Made by a program: the position numbers and the translations under genes. DNA of 64,000 nucleotides from assembly GCF_003217515.1 (NCBI RefSeq), contig NZ_QJSX01000015.1, forward strand, positions 1 to 64,000, in the 5' to 3' direction. The stretch comes from Deinococcus yavapaiensis KR-236. Lineage in GTDB: Bacteria; Deinococcota; Deinococci; Deinococcales; Deinococcaceae. Each line of letters opens with the position of its first letter. Positions within the stretch are counted from its first letter, which is position 1. The notes under the pieces are model-generated. The model was not told where the DNA came from. It saw only the letters and a program-made list of their open reading frames with translations, and did not search any database. Of this stretch, positions 40,062 to 47,406 are shown piece after piece.

Positions 40062-40352
40062 TCAAGTCCATTCGCTGACGGGCACGGCGTCGCCGCCGTC
40101 GACCTCCACGCTCGTCACGTTGTACCGCCCGTCGAACACCACCGTCACCTCGCCACGATCAAAGTGATCGGACGACACGAAGACCTTTCGAAACACGTAG
40201 CCGCCTTCATCGCGCGTGCCGATGTTGGCGCTCTTCGTGAAACGAAGCTCCACGACGTCTCCGTGCCGCTTCGTTCTCAGGCGCAGGCGATACGTGTTCG
40301 GATCGTCCTGCTTGACGTAAGGACTCGCGGGCGGTTTGCGGCGAAAGAACAT
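40062..40352 (-). CDS. small conserved-looking protein, unknown
   Basis: A 96-residue protein (MFFRRKPPASPYVKQDD...) with a predicted all-beta layout (TYRLRLRTKRHGDVVELRFT; GYVFRKVFVSSDHFDRGEVT; RYNVTSVEVDGG). ATG 40352 lies 6 nt after TACTCT, in line with other genes here. I do not recognise the family. It is convergent with mqnD. Confidence 0.65.
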   Translation of the reverse strand: MFFRRKPPASPYVKQDDPNTYRLRLRTKRHGDVVELRFTKSANIGTRDEGGYVFRKVFVSSDHFDRGEVTVVFDGRYNVTSVEVDGGDAVPVSEWT

Positions 40353-40358
40353 ACGTGT

Positions 40359-40364
40359 AGAGTA
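40359..40364 (-). promoter_or_regulatory. leaderless -10 of small unknown gene
   Basis: TACTCT ends 6 nt before ATG 40352 on the minus strand. Confidence 0.6.
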
Positions 40365-40422
40365 CGACCCGCCATCCGAGGAGAAAACCCCTCGCCCGCC
40401 TCGCGCTTTTTCGCAGGAAAGC

Positions 40423-41517
40423 TCAGACGCCCGGATCGCGAATCAGCTCGGCGAGCAGCCGAACGTGCCTCGGCCAGACGTCGAGGCGAACGTGCTCGTG
40501 CAACGCGTGCGCGCCGTCGCCGGGACTGCCGAGCCCGTCGAGGGTGGGCGCGAGGGGCGCCGTGAAGTTGCCGTCGCTTCCGCCGCCGACGAAGGCTTCG
40601 GAGACGTCGAAGCCGAGGGTAACGGCGACTTGCCGCGCCCGCTCGTACAACCGCGCCGTTCCGGGCGTACGTTCGAAGGGCGGACGGTTGAGGCCGCCGA
40701 GGACTTCGAGCGTCACGCGAGAATCGGCGGCCGTCATGCCGCGCACTTCGCGCTCCAAACGCTCCGCTTCGGCGAGGGTGGAGACGCGAACGTCCGTCCA
40801 GAACTCGGCGAGGTCGGGCACGACATTGACGGGACCACCACCTCCAATACGACCGGTGGAGAGCGTCGTGCCGAGGTCGGGCCGCGCGAAGCTCTCGACG
40901 CGGAGAAGCGAGCGGGCGGCCTCGGAAATCGCCGACGCGCCTTGCTGCGGCGCGTTGCCCGCGTGGGACGAAACGCCGTGCACGCGAACGTGATACATCC
41001 CGACGCCCTTGCGGCCCGTTTTGAGAGCGTGTGATTCGGCGACGGGCGGTTCCACGACGAGCACGGCGCGAGCGCGCCGCGCCGCCGCCTCGATGTGCTC
41101 ACGCGACGCGAGCGAGCCGACTTCCTCGTCGGGCGTGAGCAGCACTTCGACCGGAAGCGAGAGGCGGTCGCGCACGAGCTTGAGCGCGTGGACGGCGCCG
41201 ACGATGCCACCTTTCATGTCGTACGTTCCGGGGCCGAAAACTTTGTCGCCCTCGACGCGCCACGGCATCCTGTCCAAGGTGCCGTGCGGCCACACCGTGT
41301 CGGCGTGCGCGAGAATCAGCACGCCTCCGTCGCCGTCGCCGATCGTGAAACGCCGCGTGTCGCCGACGAGGTGCTCCGTCTTCGCGCCGAGCTCTTCGAG
41401 CCATCCCTGCACGACGTCCATCACACGGGCGATTCCTCGAGCGTCACCGGACGGGGACTCGATCTCGGTGAGAAGGCGCAAGTCGGCGAGAAGGGCGGTC
41501 AGGTCGGGTTGCGTCAT
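40423..41517 (-). CDS. M20 family metallopeptidase (carboxypeptidase G2-like)
   Basis: A 364-residue zinc hydrolase. The metal and catalytic motifs are LILAHADTVWPHGTL (His and Asp), GPGTYDMKGG, and LLTPDEEVGS (the Glu base pair), with a lid domain containing VHGVSSHAGNAPQQGASA. The C-terminal HALHEHVRL supplies the last His. The order and the YDMKGG form fit glutamate carboxypeptidase/CPG2 relatives better than ArgE or DapE. ATG 41517 follows TACAGT by 7 nt. Substrate probably an N-acyl or peptide amino acid; not proven. Confidence 0.85.
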   Translation of the reverse strand: MTQPDLTALLADLRLLTEIESPSGDARGIARVMDVVQGWLEELGAKTEHLVGDTRRFTIGDGDGGVLILAHADTVWPHGTLDRMPWRVEGDKVFGPGTYDMKGGIVGAVHALKLVRDRLSLPVEVLLTPDEEVGSLASREHIEAAARRARAVLVVEPPVAESHALKTGRKGVGMYHVRVHGVSSHAGNAPQQGASAISEAARSLLRVESFARPDLGTTLSTGRIGGGGPVNVVPDLAEFWTDVRVSTLAEAERLEREVRGMTAADSRVTLEVLGGLNRPPFERTPGTARLYERARQVAVTLGFDVSEAFVGGGSDGNFTAPLAPTLDGLGSPGDGAHALHEHVRLDVWPRHVRLLAELIRDPGV

Positions 41518-41524
41518 GCGCCCC

Positions 41525-41530
41525 ACTGTA
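41525..41530 (-). promoter_or_regulatory. leaderless -10 of M20 peptidase
   Basis: TACAGT ends 7 nt before ATG 41517 on the minus strand. Confidence 0.65.
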
Positions 41531-41549
41531 CTCCGTCTTCCGAAAAGGC

Positions 41550-41577
41550 GAAGGACCGGCCCAGTGACCGGTCCTTC
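41550..41577 (-). terminator. terminator after small unknown gene
   Basis: 10-bp stem (41550-41559 with 41568-41577), 8-nt loop, 13 bp downstream of the stop at 41591. Confidence 0.7.
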
Positions 41578-41590
41578 ACCACGACGATTC

Positions 41591-41830
41591 TCAGGCGCTG
41601 AGAATGACCTTCGGTATGTTGGCTTCCTGATTGGAAAGGCGTTTCAGCGTGTCGTCACAGACGGTGAGGCGAACGGTGCCCTTGAGGTACATCTCGTCGA
41701 GGTTGCGCCGACCCAGCAGGCGTGCCGCGGCGTCCACGGTCAGTTCGATGGCGTCTTGTTCCAAATCGACCAGTTGGAGTCTCACACGGTCGAAAGTTCC
41801 TGGCACCCAACGGCACACCAGTCGATGCAT
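41591..41830 (-). CDS. 79-residue protein, unknown
   Basis: HRLVCRWVPGTFDRVRLQLV... is a mixed alpha/beta protein with two cysteines (VCRW, TVCDD). ATG 41830 has AAGGAG about 6 nt upstream, one of the best ribosome sites in the window, and its own terminator follows, so it is very likely expressed. A 7-bp inverted repeat (41846-41863) lies just upstream of the ribosome site. No family recognised. Confidence 0.65.
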   Translation of the reverse strand: MHRLVCRWVPGTFDRVRLQLVDLEQDAIELTVDAAARLLGRRNLDEMYLKGTVRLTVCDDTLKRLSNQEANIPKVILSA

Positions 41831-41845
41831 GTTCGGCTCCTTCTC

Positions 41846-41863
41846 ACGACGGAGAACCGTCGT
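41846..41863. promoter_or_regulatory. inverted repeat before small unknown gene
   Basis: ACGACGG-AGAA-CCGTCGT, perfect 7-bp arms, ends 16 bp upstream of ATG 41830. It could be an operator or an mRNA leader hairpin. Confidence 0.45.
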
Positions 41864-42008
41864 ATCGTCTTTTGTTCGACACTTTCAGGTTAGAAGGAGC
41901 CCCGCCTCGACACCGATGACTTTCCCAAAGGGAACTTTAAGGTTTCATCACTGGGAGAGCTTCCACCGTGAACTAGATCTCATCCAGCGTCATCTTTTCT
42001 CGTCCTCG

Positions 42009-43007
42009 TCACGTCCTCGCTTCTCGTAACAATTCGGTGAGGCGAGAAAAGGCGCGGCTGTACTTCTTGGCGTACGCGCCATGACGGTACGTGTCGGGAA
42101 AGATCTTCGAAAGGTCGCTGCCCGTCACGGCCAAGCCGACCCCGAGGTCGTACACCTTGTCCACGAAGTGCACAAAGCGCAACGCCACGTTTTGGTCGGG
42201 CATGGCTTCCACGTCGCGCAAGCCGACGTTGTCCACTCCCGCCAAGAGCTTGCCGAAGCGCGCGGGATGCACGTTCAACAAGTGCCGATTGAGGTCGCGG
42301 TGCGAAGCTTCCGCCAACGTTTCGAAGGGTTTGGAAGCTCGCCACGCGGCATACCCGTCGCCGTCGAGCGGCGCGGCGGGCTTCACTCCGCGCGCTCGAA
42401 AGTCGGGGCCGTCGACGCGGAGCGCGTCGAAACGATGCGCGATTTCCGTGATCTGCCGCCGGAAGTCCTCGGCATTGAAGCGTCCCTGCCCCAATGCGCC
42501 CGGCTCCGTGTTCGACGTCGTCACGACGTTCGTGCCGCTTGGCATGAGACCCGCCAGAAAGGTGTTCACCATATGTGTGTTGCCGGGATCGTCGAGTTCG
42601 AACTCGTCCACGGCAAGCAGGGAAAAGCGCGCGAACGCTCGGCGCGCCTCCTCCATTCCGAGGGCGCCCATCGCGTACAGCAGTTCTTGAAAGCTCAGAA
42701 AAGCCTTCGCGCCGTCGAAGGCGAACCACGTCGCGGCGAGCAAGTGTGTCTTGCCGACTCCGAAGCCGCCGTCGAGATACACGCCCTCGCCCTCGGGCTT
42801 GGAGCGGCGAAACAACCGAAAGCCGCCGCTGGAACGCGACTTCGTCGCGAACGTCCGCAAACGTTCCTTTGCCTCGGCTTGTGACGGAAACGCGGGGTTC
42901 GGAAGGTAGTTGTCGAAGCTCACGTTCCGAAAGCGGGCGCTCGGCACGAAGCCTTCGAGCATCTCCGTCGGGGTCAAGGTCGGGCGACGAGCCAGCAAGT
43001 CGATCAA
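42009..43007 (-). CDS. zapE: ZapE/AFG1-like ATPase
   Basis: A 332-residue P-loop ATPase. Walker A GGFGVGKTHLLAATW near residue 83, Walker B SLLAVDEFELDDPGNT near 130, sensor NVVTTSNTEPGALGQGRF, and the family-specific HRFDALRVDGPDFR and RFVHFVDKVYDLGV blocks. ZapE acts at the division ring in E. coli; AFG1 in mitochondria. It starts at TTG 43007, whose bases form part of the upstream gene's stop (TTGA). Co-translated with the S4 protein. Confidence 0.85.
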   Translation of the reverse strand: MIDLLARRPTLTPTEMLEGFVPSARFRNVSFDNYLPNPAFPSQAEAKERLRTFATKSRSSGGFRLFRRSKPEGEGVYLDGGFGVGKTHLLAATWFAFDGAKAFLSFQELLYAMGALGMEEARRAFARFSLLAVDEFELDDPGNTHMVNTFLAGLMPSGTNVVTTSNTEPGALGQGRFNAEDFRRQITEIAHRFDALRVDGPDFRARGVKPAAPLDGDGYAAWRASKPFETLAEASHRDLNRHLLNVHPARFGKLLAGVDNVGLRDVEAMPDQNVALRFVHFVDKVYDLGVGLAVTGSDLSKIFPDTYRHGAYAKKYSRAFSRLTELLREART

Positions 43008-43699
43008 CGATGAACCTCGAGTTCCACCTTGAAGTTCCCGCGCCGCGTCTCGTTCACGACACGCTTGAAGTCCACCCGACCGAGGCCCTCGGCGGACAGG
43101 CTGTCCCCTTCGCGAACTTCGGAACTCGCGCGGGCGACGGCGCCGTTGATGCGCACCTTGCCCGTGTCGATGCCTTGCTGGAAGTACGCGCGGCTCACGC
43201 CGAAACCCTTGGCGCCCACGACGTCCACGCGCAAGCTCGGAACGACGACTTCACGCGTCTTCGAACCGCGGCCCGCCGTCTCGCCGACCTCCTCCACCTC
43301 GACGTCCGTTCCGGCGAGGCTCGAAAGTTCGAGCAACTGCGCCTTCGCCTTGCCGGTCACGGCCAGCAGGTACGCCGAGCGATCCTCGCGCACGTCTCCG
43401 AGTTGCTCGTCGGGCAGGCCGAGGCCGCGCAGCGCCACCGTGAAGTCTTGCAAGTCGAAGCCCGGCCGAAAGTCGCCCGAGACGCGCAGCACCGTCACAC
43501 CCGAATCCACGCTCGGAATGTGCACGGGGTGCAGCGTCAGCACGACGCGCCGCGCGTCCGGGAAACCTCCGGCGATCACATGACGCACTTCGGGATCGGC
43601 GAGGACGCGACGGTCCAAGGTGTCGGCGTCCACGAAACCCGTTCGTACCACGCGTCCGCCGCGCGCTCCGGCGACGAGTTGAGAGAGGTTCTTGCTCAC
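43004..43699 (-). CDS. S4-domain RNA-binding protein (YlmH-like)
   Basis: A 231-residue protein. Residues about 30-140 resemble the YlmH mid-domain (DRRVLADPEVRHVIAGGFPD; VVLTLHPVHIPS), and a C-terminal S4 motif follows (VSRAYFQQGIDTGKVRINGA; EVREGDSLSAEGLGRV). YlmH-type proteins act near cell division or in ribosome rescue, so the S4 fold suggests binding to structured RNA. GTG 43699 is chosen because TATCCT ends 6 nt before it; an upstream frame to 43741 is open but lies in the promoter. Confidence 0.8.
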   Translation of the reverse strand: MSKNLSQLVAGARGGRVVRTGFVDADTLDRRVLADPEVRHVIAGGFPDARRVVLTLHPVHIPSVDSGVTVLRVSGDFRPGFDLQDFTVALRGLGLPDEQLGDVREDRSAYLLAVTGKAKAQLLELSSLAGTDVEVEEVGETAGRGSKTREVVVPSLRVDVVGAKGFGVSRAYFQQGIDTGKVRINGAVARASSEVREGDSLSAEGLGRVDFKRVVNETRRGNFKVELEVHR

Positions 43700-43705
43700 C
43701 TCGGC

Positions 43706-43711
43706 AGGATA
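43706..43711 (-). promoter_or_regulatory. leaderless -10 of S4-zapE operon
   Basis: TATCCT ends 6 nt before GTG 43699 on the minus strand and supports that start. Confidence 0.65.
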
Positions 43712-43758
43712 CCGCGCCGCTCCGACTTCGCCATCCTCCAAAACGCTGATGCTGGCGT

Positions 43759-43764
43759 TAAGAT
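43759..43764 (+). promoter_or_regulatory. leaderless -10 of unknown gene at 43771
   Basis: TAAGAT ends 6 nt before ATG 43771. Confidence 0.65.
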
Positions 43765-43770
43765 CACTTC

Positions 43771-44178
43771 ATGGACATTCCCGAACCGATCGGCGTCGTC
43801 GGCGCGCCGTACGAAACGCTGAGCGAACTCAAAGGGCACTTCGAGGACATAGACCTCTCGGGCGCCATGCTGATCCTGCTGACCGACACGCAAGGCAAGC
43901 GCGCCGACGCTCGCTACGCCGTGCTGGTGCATGCGCCCGATCTCAGCGTGCTCACCGTGGACGCCTTCGGCCCGCGATACGGCGTAGACGGCGAGCAGGC
44001 GTTGCGCGACCTCGCCGGGTGGGCGCGGGCGCATGGCATCGAGAACGTCAAGGAGACGGTCGTCAACACCTACGACTTCAACCGCGTCGTGCGCGAACCC
44101 GACGAAGCCGAAGTGCGCCGCCTCATCGCCGCGGCGAATCCCAGCGATCTCGGCATCTACCTCGTTCGCGGCGGGTGA
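43771..44178 (+). CDS. 135-residue protein, unknown
   Basis: An acidic alpha/beta protein (MDIPEPIGVVGAPYETLSEL...; ARYAVLVHAPDLSVLTVDAF; AEVRRLIAAANPSDLGIYLV). No catalytic motif or family was recognised. Its single promoter and start look good. The last 22 bp overlap the 3' end of the convergent DUF2256 gene. Confidence 0.65.
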   Translation: MDIPEPIGVVGAPYETLSELKGHFEDIDLSGAMLILLTDTQGKRADARYAVLVHAPDLSVLTVDAFGPRYGVDGEQALRDLAGWARAHGIENVKETVVNTYDFNRVVREPDEAEVRRLIAAANPSDLGIYLVRGG

Positions 44179-44372
44179 CGCCGCTCGACGACGTCCTTGC
44201 GCTCGGACGTCGCCGCCTTCGCCGCTCGGCAGCGGTCCGAGCAGTACTTCACGTTCTCCCAGTCCCGCTCCCACTTCTTGCGCCACGCGAACGGCAAGCC
44301 GCACGTGGCGCACGTCTTGACGGGCCGCTCGGACGGCTTGCGCCCCGCGCCGAAAGCTTTGGCCTTCTTCAC
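44157..44372 (-). CDS. DUF2256 zinc-ribbon-like protein
   Basis: A 71-residue basic protein. The core TCATCGLPFAWRKKWERDW then VKYCSDRCRAAK is the DUF2256 pattern, with two CxxC pairs that should bind one zinc ion. Function of the family is unknown. GTG 44372 overlaps the gluconokinase stop (GTGA), so translation is coupled. The 3' end overlaps the convergent gene at 43771-44178 by 22 bp. Confidence 0.85.
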   Translation of the reverse strand: MKKAKAFGAGRKPSERPVKTCATCGLPFAWRKKWERDWENVKYCSDRCRAAKAATSERKDVVERRHPPRTR

Positions 44373-44857
44373 CTCAACGCCTCCACGATCCGCTCGGCGA
44401 GCGCGTCGGGGTCGTCCGACGCTTCCACGCGCACGACGATCGCCTCTTGCTCCGACGGTTCCTCCAACGTCGCGAGTTGCCCTGCCAGGAACGACGGACC
44501 GGCGAAGTGACCGCGCCGAGACGCGAGACGCTCACGCAACAAGGCTTCGGGAACCCGGAGAAACGCGAAGCGAACGCTCGGCGCGTGAAGCTGCTCACGA
44601 TACGCGTGCTTGAGGGCCGAGCATGCCAGCACCACGCTCTCCCCCATCCGATCTGCTTCGTCGAGCCGCGCCCGCAAAGCATGGAGCCATGGAGCGCGGT
44701 CCTCGTCCGTGAGGGCCTCGCCTCGCCGCATCCGTTCCACGTTCCGAGGCGAGTGAAACTCGTCCGCGTCTAGGAACGTCACGTTCAGCCGACGCGCGAC
44801 TGCTCGTCCCACCGTCGTCTTTCCGCTGCCCGACACGCCCATCACGACCACGATCAC
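44369..44857 (-). CDS. gntK: gluconokinase
   Basis: A 162-residue P-loop kinase that phosphorylates gluconate to 6-phosphogluconate. VVMGVSGSGKTTVGRAVARR, the FLDADEFHSPRNVERMRRGE substrate region, LTDEDRAPWLHALRARL, VLACSALKHAYREQL and LASRRGHFAGPSFLAGQLAT are all family signatures. Several GTG codons compete; GTG 44857 is picked because TATCTT ends 6 nt before it. Normal length. Followed by the overlapping DUF2256 gene. Confidence 0.9.
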   Translation of the reverse strand: MIVVVMGVSGSGKTTVGRAVARRLNVTFLDADEFHSPRNVERMRRGEALTDEDRAPWLHALRARLDEADRMGESVVLACSALKHAYREQLHAPSVRFAFLRVPEALLRERLASRRGHFAGPSFLAGQLATLEEPSEQEAIVVRVEASDDPDALAERIVEALR

Positions 44858-44863
44858 GACCAC

Positions 44864-44869
44864 AAGATA
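44864..44869 (-). promoter_or_regulatory. leaderless -10 of gluconokinase
   Basis: TATCTT ends 6 nt before GTG 44857 on the minus strand; it decides among several GTG options. Confidence 0.55.
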
Positions 44870-44881
44870 CGGCGCCGCGTT

Positions 44882-45046
44882 TCACGGCGCCGTAATCCGA
44901 ATTTCCCCGACCTTCTCGACGCACGCTCTCAAGCAGAGCTCGCCTCGACGGCCTTCCGTCTCCCGAGGCGTGGTCAGCACGGGGACCGCGCCTCGGAAGA
45001 CGTTCGCGTCACTCGCCGTCGTCCTGGATCTCGCCGCAGGCGTCAC
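44882..45046 (-). CDS. possible 54-residue protein after carA
   Basis: From GTG 45046 the minus strand encodes VTPAARSRTTASDANVFRGA, then LTTPRETEGRRGELCLRACV and ends VEKVGEIRITAP. It is in the same frame as carA, 18 bp beyond the carA stop. It has no strong ribosome site. The C-terminal half looks protein-like, but the frame may be chance or a gene relic. Confidence 0.3.
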   Translation of the reverse strand: MTPAARSRTTASDANVFRGAVPVLTTPRETEGRRGELCLRACVEKVGEIRITAP

Positions 45047-45064
45047 GGGCGCGTCCCGTCTGGG

Positions 45065-46249
45065 TCAGAGCCCGAGGCGACCTCTCGACGCTTTCTGCAC
45101 GGGCAAGCCGGTCATGCCGTCGAACTTGTCGATTTCCTCGATGAAGCGCTCGAACAGGTAACGGCTGTCGTGCGGCCCGGGGCTCGCCTCGGGGTGGTAC
45201 TGCACGCTGAAGACGGGATAACGGCTGTGCGCCATGCCTTCGAGCGATCCGTCGTTGAGGTTGATGTGCGTCGCGACGAACTGCCCGTTCGGGATGGAGT
45301 CGATGTCGACGGCGTACCCGTGGTTTTGCGCGGTGATCTCGATGCCGCCGGTCAGCAAGTTCTTGACGGGTTGATTGCCGCCTCGGTGGCCGAACTTCAT
45401 CTTGAACGTCTGCCCGCCGACGGCGAGGCCCAGAATTTGATGGCCGAGGCAGATGCCGAAGGTCGGGACGAGGCCGAGAAGCTTCCACGCCGTTTCGTGC
45501 GCGTACTTGAGGGGCGCCGGATCGCCCGGGCCGTTGGAGAGGAACAGGCCGTGCGGATGAAGCGCCATGATTTGCGCCGGGGTGGTGTTGGCGGGCACGA
45601 CGATCGGCTCGATGCCGACCTCGGCGAGCCGCTTGATGATGGTGTGCTTGATGCCGAAGTCGAGCAGGACGACGCGTTTACCTTCGCGCAGCGTGGGGTA
45701 GGCGTACGGCAACGCCGTCGTGACTTCCTGCGTCATGTCGTGCCCGTCGATGTCTTGGTGCTCGCGGGCGCGGCGCACGAATTCCTGCTCTTCTTCCACG
45801 CTGAACTCCCCGTACGGATCTTCGGGGTGCGTGAACGAGCGGTGCGCGACGACGCCCTTCACGACGCCTCCTTCACGCAGACGCCGCACGAGGGCGCGCG
45901 TGTCGATCCCGGAGATCGAGACAACGCCGTAGCGCTCCATGAACTCCTGAAGGCTCTGCTCGGCGCGGTGGTTGGAGTAGTGCTCGGTGAACTCGCGCGA
46001 GATGAAGCCGCGCACGAAGGGCTTGTTGCTCTCCATGTCGTAGATCGCCACGCCGTAGTTTCCAATGTGAGGATACGTCATGCACACGATCTGCCCGTTG
46101 TACGACGGATCGGTCATGATCTCTTGGTAGCCCGTCATGGAGGTGTTGAAGACCACTTCCCCGACCGTCTCGCCGCGATGCCCGAAGGCGTAGCCGCGGT
46201 ACACCGTTCCGTCTTCCAGCGCCAGTACGGCGCGTTCCTTGCGAATCAT
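45065..46249 (-). CDS. carA: carbamoyl-phosphate synthase small subunit
   Basis: A 394-residue glutaminase subunit that supplies ammonia to CarB for carbamoyl phosphate, shared by arginine and pyrimidine synthesis. N-terminal LALEDGTVYRGYAFGHRGET, then SISGIDTRALVRRLREGG, and the class I amidotransferase triad: nucleophile Cys in PTFGICLGHQIL (near residue 268) and His-Glu in SVQYHPEASPGP. Start ATG 46249 has GGAGG 7 nt upstream. carB lies 5 kb away on the other strand, so the two subunits are made from separate transcripts. Confidence 0.96.
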   Translation of the reverse strand: MIRKERAVLALEDGTVYRGYAFGHRGETVGEVVFNTSMTGYQEIMTDPSYNGQIVCMTYPHIGNYGVAIYDMESNKPFVRGFISREFTEHYSNHRAEQSLQEFMERYGVVSISGIDTRALVRRLREGGVVKGVVAHRSFTHPEDPYGEFSVEEEQEFVRRAREHQDIDGHDMTQEVTTALPYAYPTLREGKRVVLLDFGIKHTIIKRLAEVGIEPIVVPANTTPAQIMALHPHGLFLSNGPGDPAPLKYAHETAWKLLGLVPTFGICLGHQILGLAVGGQTFKMKFGHRGGNQPVKNLLTGGIEITAQNHGYAVDIDSIPNGQFVATHINLNDGSLEGMAHSRYPVFSVQYHPEASPGPHDSRYLFERFIEEIDKFDGMTGLPVQKASRGRLGL

Positions 46250-46371
46250 GTCATGCCTCCATTCCGCGCTCGCCGTCGCGGTTTCATGGGTGTGCCGCCC
46301 TCGGCGGCAATCCGAGCGAGTTTAGCAGGTCGAGGTGAAAACATTGTTCGCGACGAACTGGCGAGCGTTCG

Positions 46372-46896
46372 TCAGTCGAGGGAACGCAGCATCGCGATCT
46401 CGTTGCAGTTCTCGAAGAACGCGCAGCGTTGGCACTCGCTCCAGACTTTCGGGTGGAGGTTGGTCTTGTCGATGCGCGTGTAACCGCACGCTTCGAAGAA
46501 CTTCTGCTGATACGTCCAAGCGAACAGGGCGGGCAGGCCGAGCGCGCGTCCTTCCGCTTCGCACGCCAAGACGAGGGTCTTGCCGAGCCCTTTGCCTTGA
46601 AAGGCGGGGTGAACGGCGAGGCCGCGCACTTCGGCGAGGTCGGGCGCGAGCAGGTGCAGGCCGCACACTCCGGCGAGCCCGCCCGGCCTGCCTTCGTGGG
46701 GCGCGGCTTCGAGGACGAAGAAGTCGCGGATCGTCTCGGCCAGCAGTTGCTTGCTGCGCACGAGCATCTGGCCGCGCGCCGCCCAGTACCCGATGAGTTC
46801 GTGGATGGCCTCGATGTCCGTGAGTCGCGCTTTGCGCGTCGCGACGGGCGCGTCGGGATGAAGATCGGGAATGGCGATGGAATCTAAGGTCAGCAC
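46372..46896 (-). CDS. GNAT acetyltransferase, probable N-acetylglutamate synthase
   Basis: A 174-residue GNAT protein: KARLTDIEAIHELIGYWAAR at the N-terminus, APDLAEVRGLAVHPAFQGKG and LGKTLVLACEAEGRALGLPA for acetyl-CoA binding, and the end QQKFFEACGYTRIDKTNLHP followed by VWSECQRCAFFENCNE. That C-terminal K.W..C..C...C.E pattern is found in the short, argA-like GNATs of organisms lacking full ArgA. Position at the end of the argG-argH operon supports that role. GTG 46896 overlaps the upstream stop. Confidence 0.75.
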   Translation of the reverse strand: MLTLDSIAIPDLHPDAPVATRKARLTDIEAIHELIGYWAARGQMLVRSKQLLAETIRDFFVLEAAPHEGRPGGLAGVCGLHLLAPDLAEVRGLAVHPAFQGKGLGKTLVLACEAEGRALGLPALFAWTYQQKFFEACGYTRIDKTNLHPKVWSECQRCAFFENCNEIAMLRSLD

Positions 46897-47390
46897 GCGA
46901 CGGCCTCCGAGGTGGCGAGCGAGAGGCGCCACGCGACTTCCGCGTCGATCCAGCCGCGCGTGACGCCGCTCACGACTTGCGGTGCGTTCGGCAAGATCGC
47001 CGCGAGTTCCGCGACGGGCACTTGCCGAAAGTCGAACTTGCGCCAATACCCTCCGGCGCCCGACGAGAAGAGGTACACGGCGCGGTCGCCGCGCAAGCTC
47101 GCGTACGTCAAAGCGCTTCGGGCGAGGGCGCGGCCCACGCCTCGGCCGCGCCACTCGGGCAGGACGGCGGCCGACCGCAGCAGCGACGCGCCGTCGCCGT
47201 GCTCGAGGCCGAGAACGCCGATCGGCTTGGAGCCGTCCCAAGCGATCCAGTACGTGGAGTTGTCGGGCGTGGCGCTGAGGTTCGCCTTGGACGGTGCGAG
47301 CCCCACGGCGACGATGAGGTCCTGCACGACGCCGAAGTCGTGGTCGGTGGCGGGTTTGATCTTGATGGCGGTGCCTTCGGCGTTCGTCAT
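46890..47390 (-). CDS. GNAT acetyltransferase (ArsN2-like)
   Basis: A 166-residue protein: KIKPATDHDFGVVQDLIVAV, LGLEHGDGASLLRSAAVLPE, the acetyl-CoA loop WRGRGVGRALARSALTYASL, and YLFSSGAGGYWRKFDFRQVP. The L...T..A..Y..K.GF-like end resembles ArsN2/PaiA-type acetyltransferases. ATG 47390 has GGAGGAAGC just before it. It lies 17 bp after argH and overlaps the next GNAT. Its role in the arginine operon is unclear. Confidence 0.75.
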   Translation of the reverse strand: MTNAEGTAIKIKPATDHDFGVVQDLIVAVGLAPSKANLSATPDNSTYWIAWDGSKPIGVLGLEHGDGASLLRSAAVLPEWRGRGVGRALARSALTYASLRGDRAVYLFSSGAGGYWRKFDFRQVPVAELAAILPNAPQVVSGVTRGWIDAEVAWRLSLATSEAVAC

Positions 47391-47406
47391 GCTTCCTCCA
47401 TTCGGG

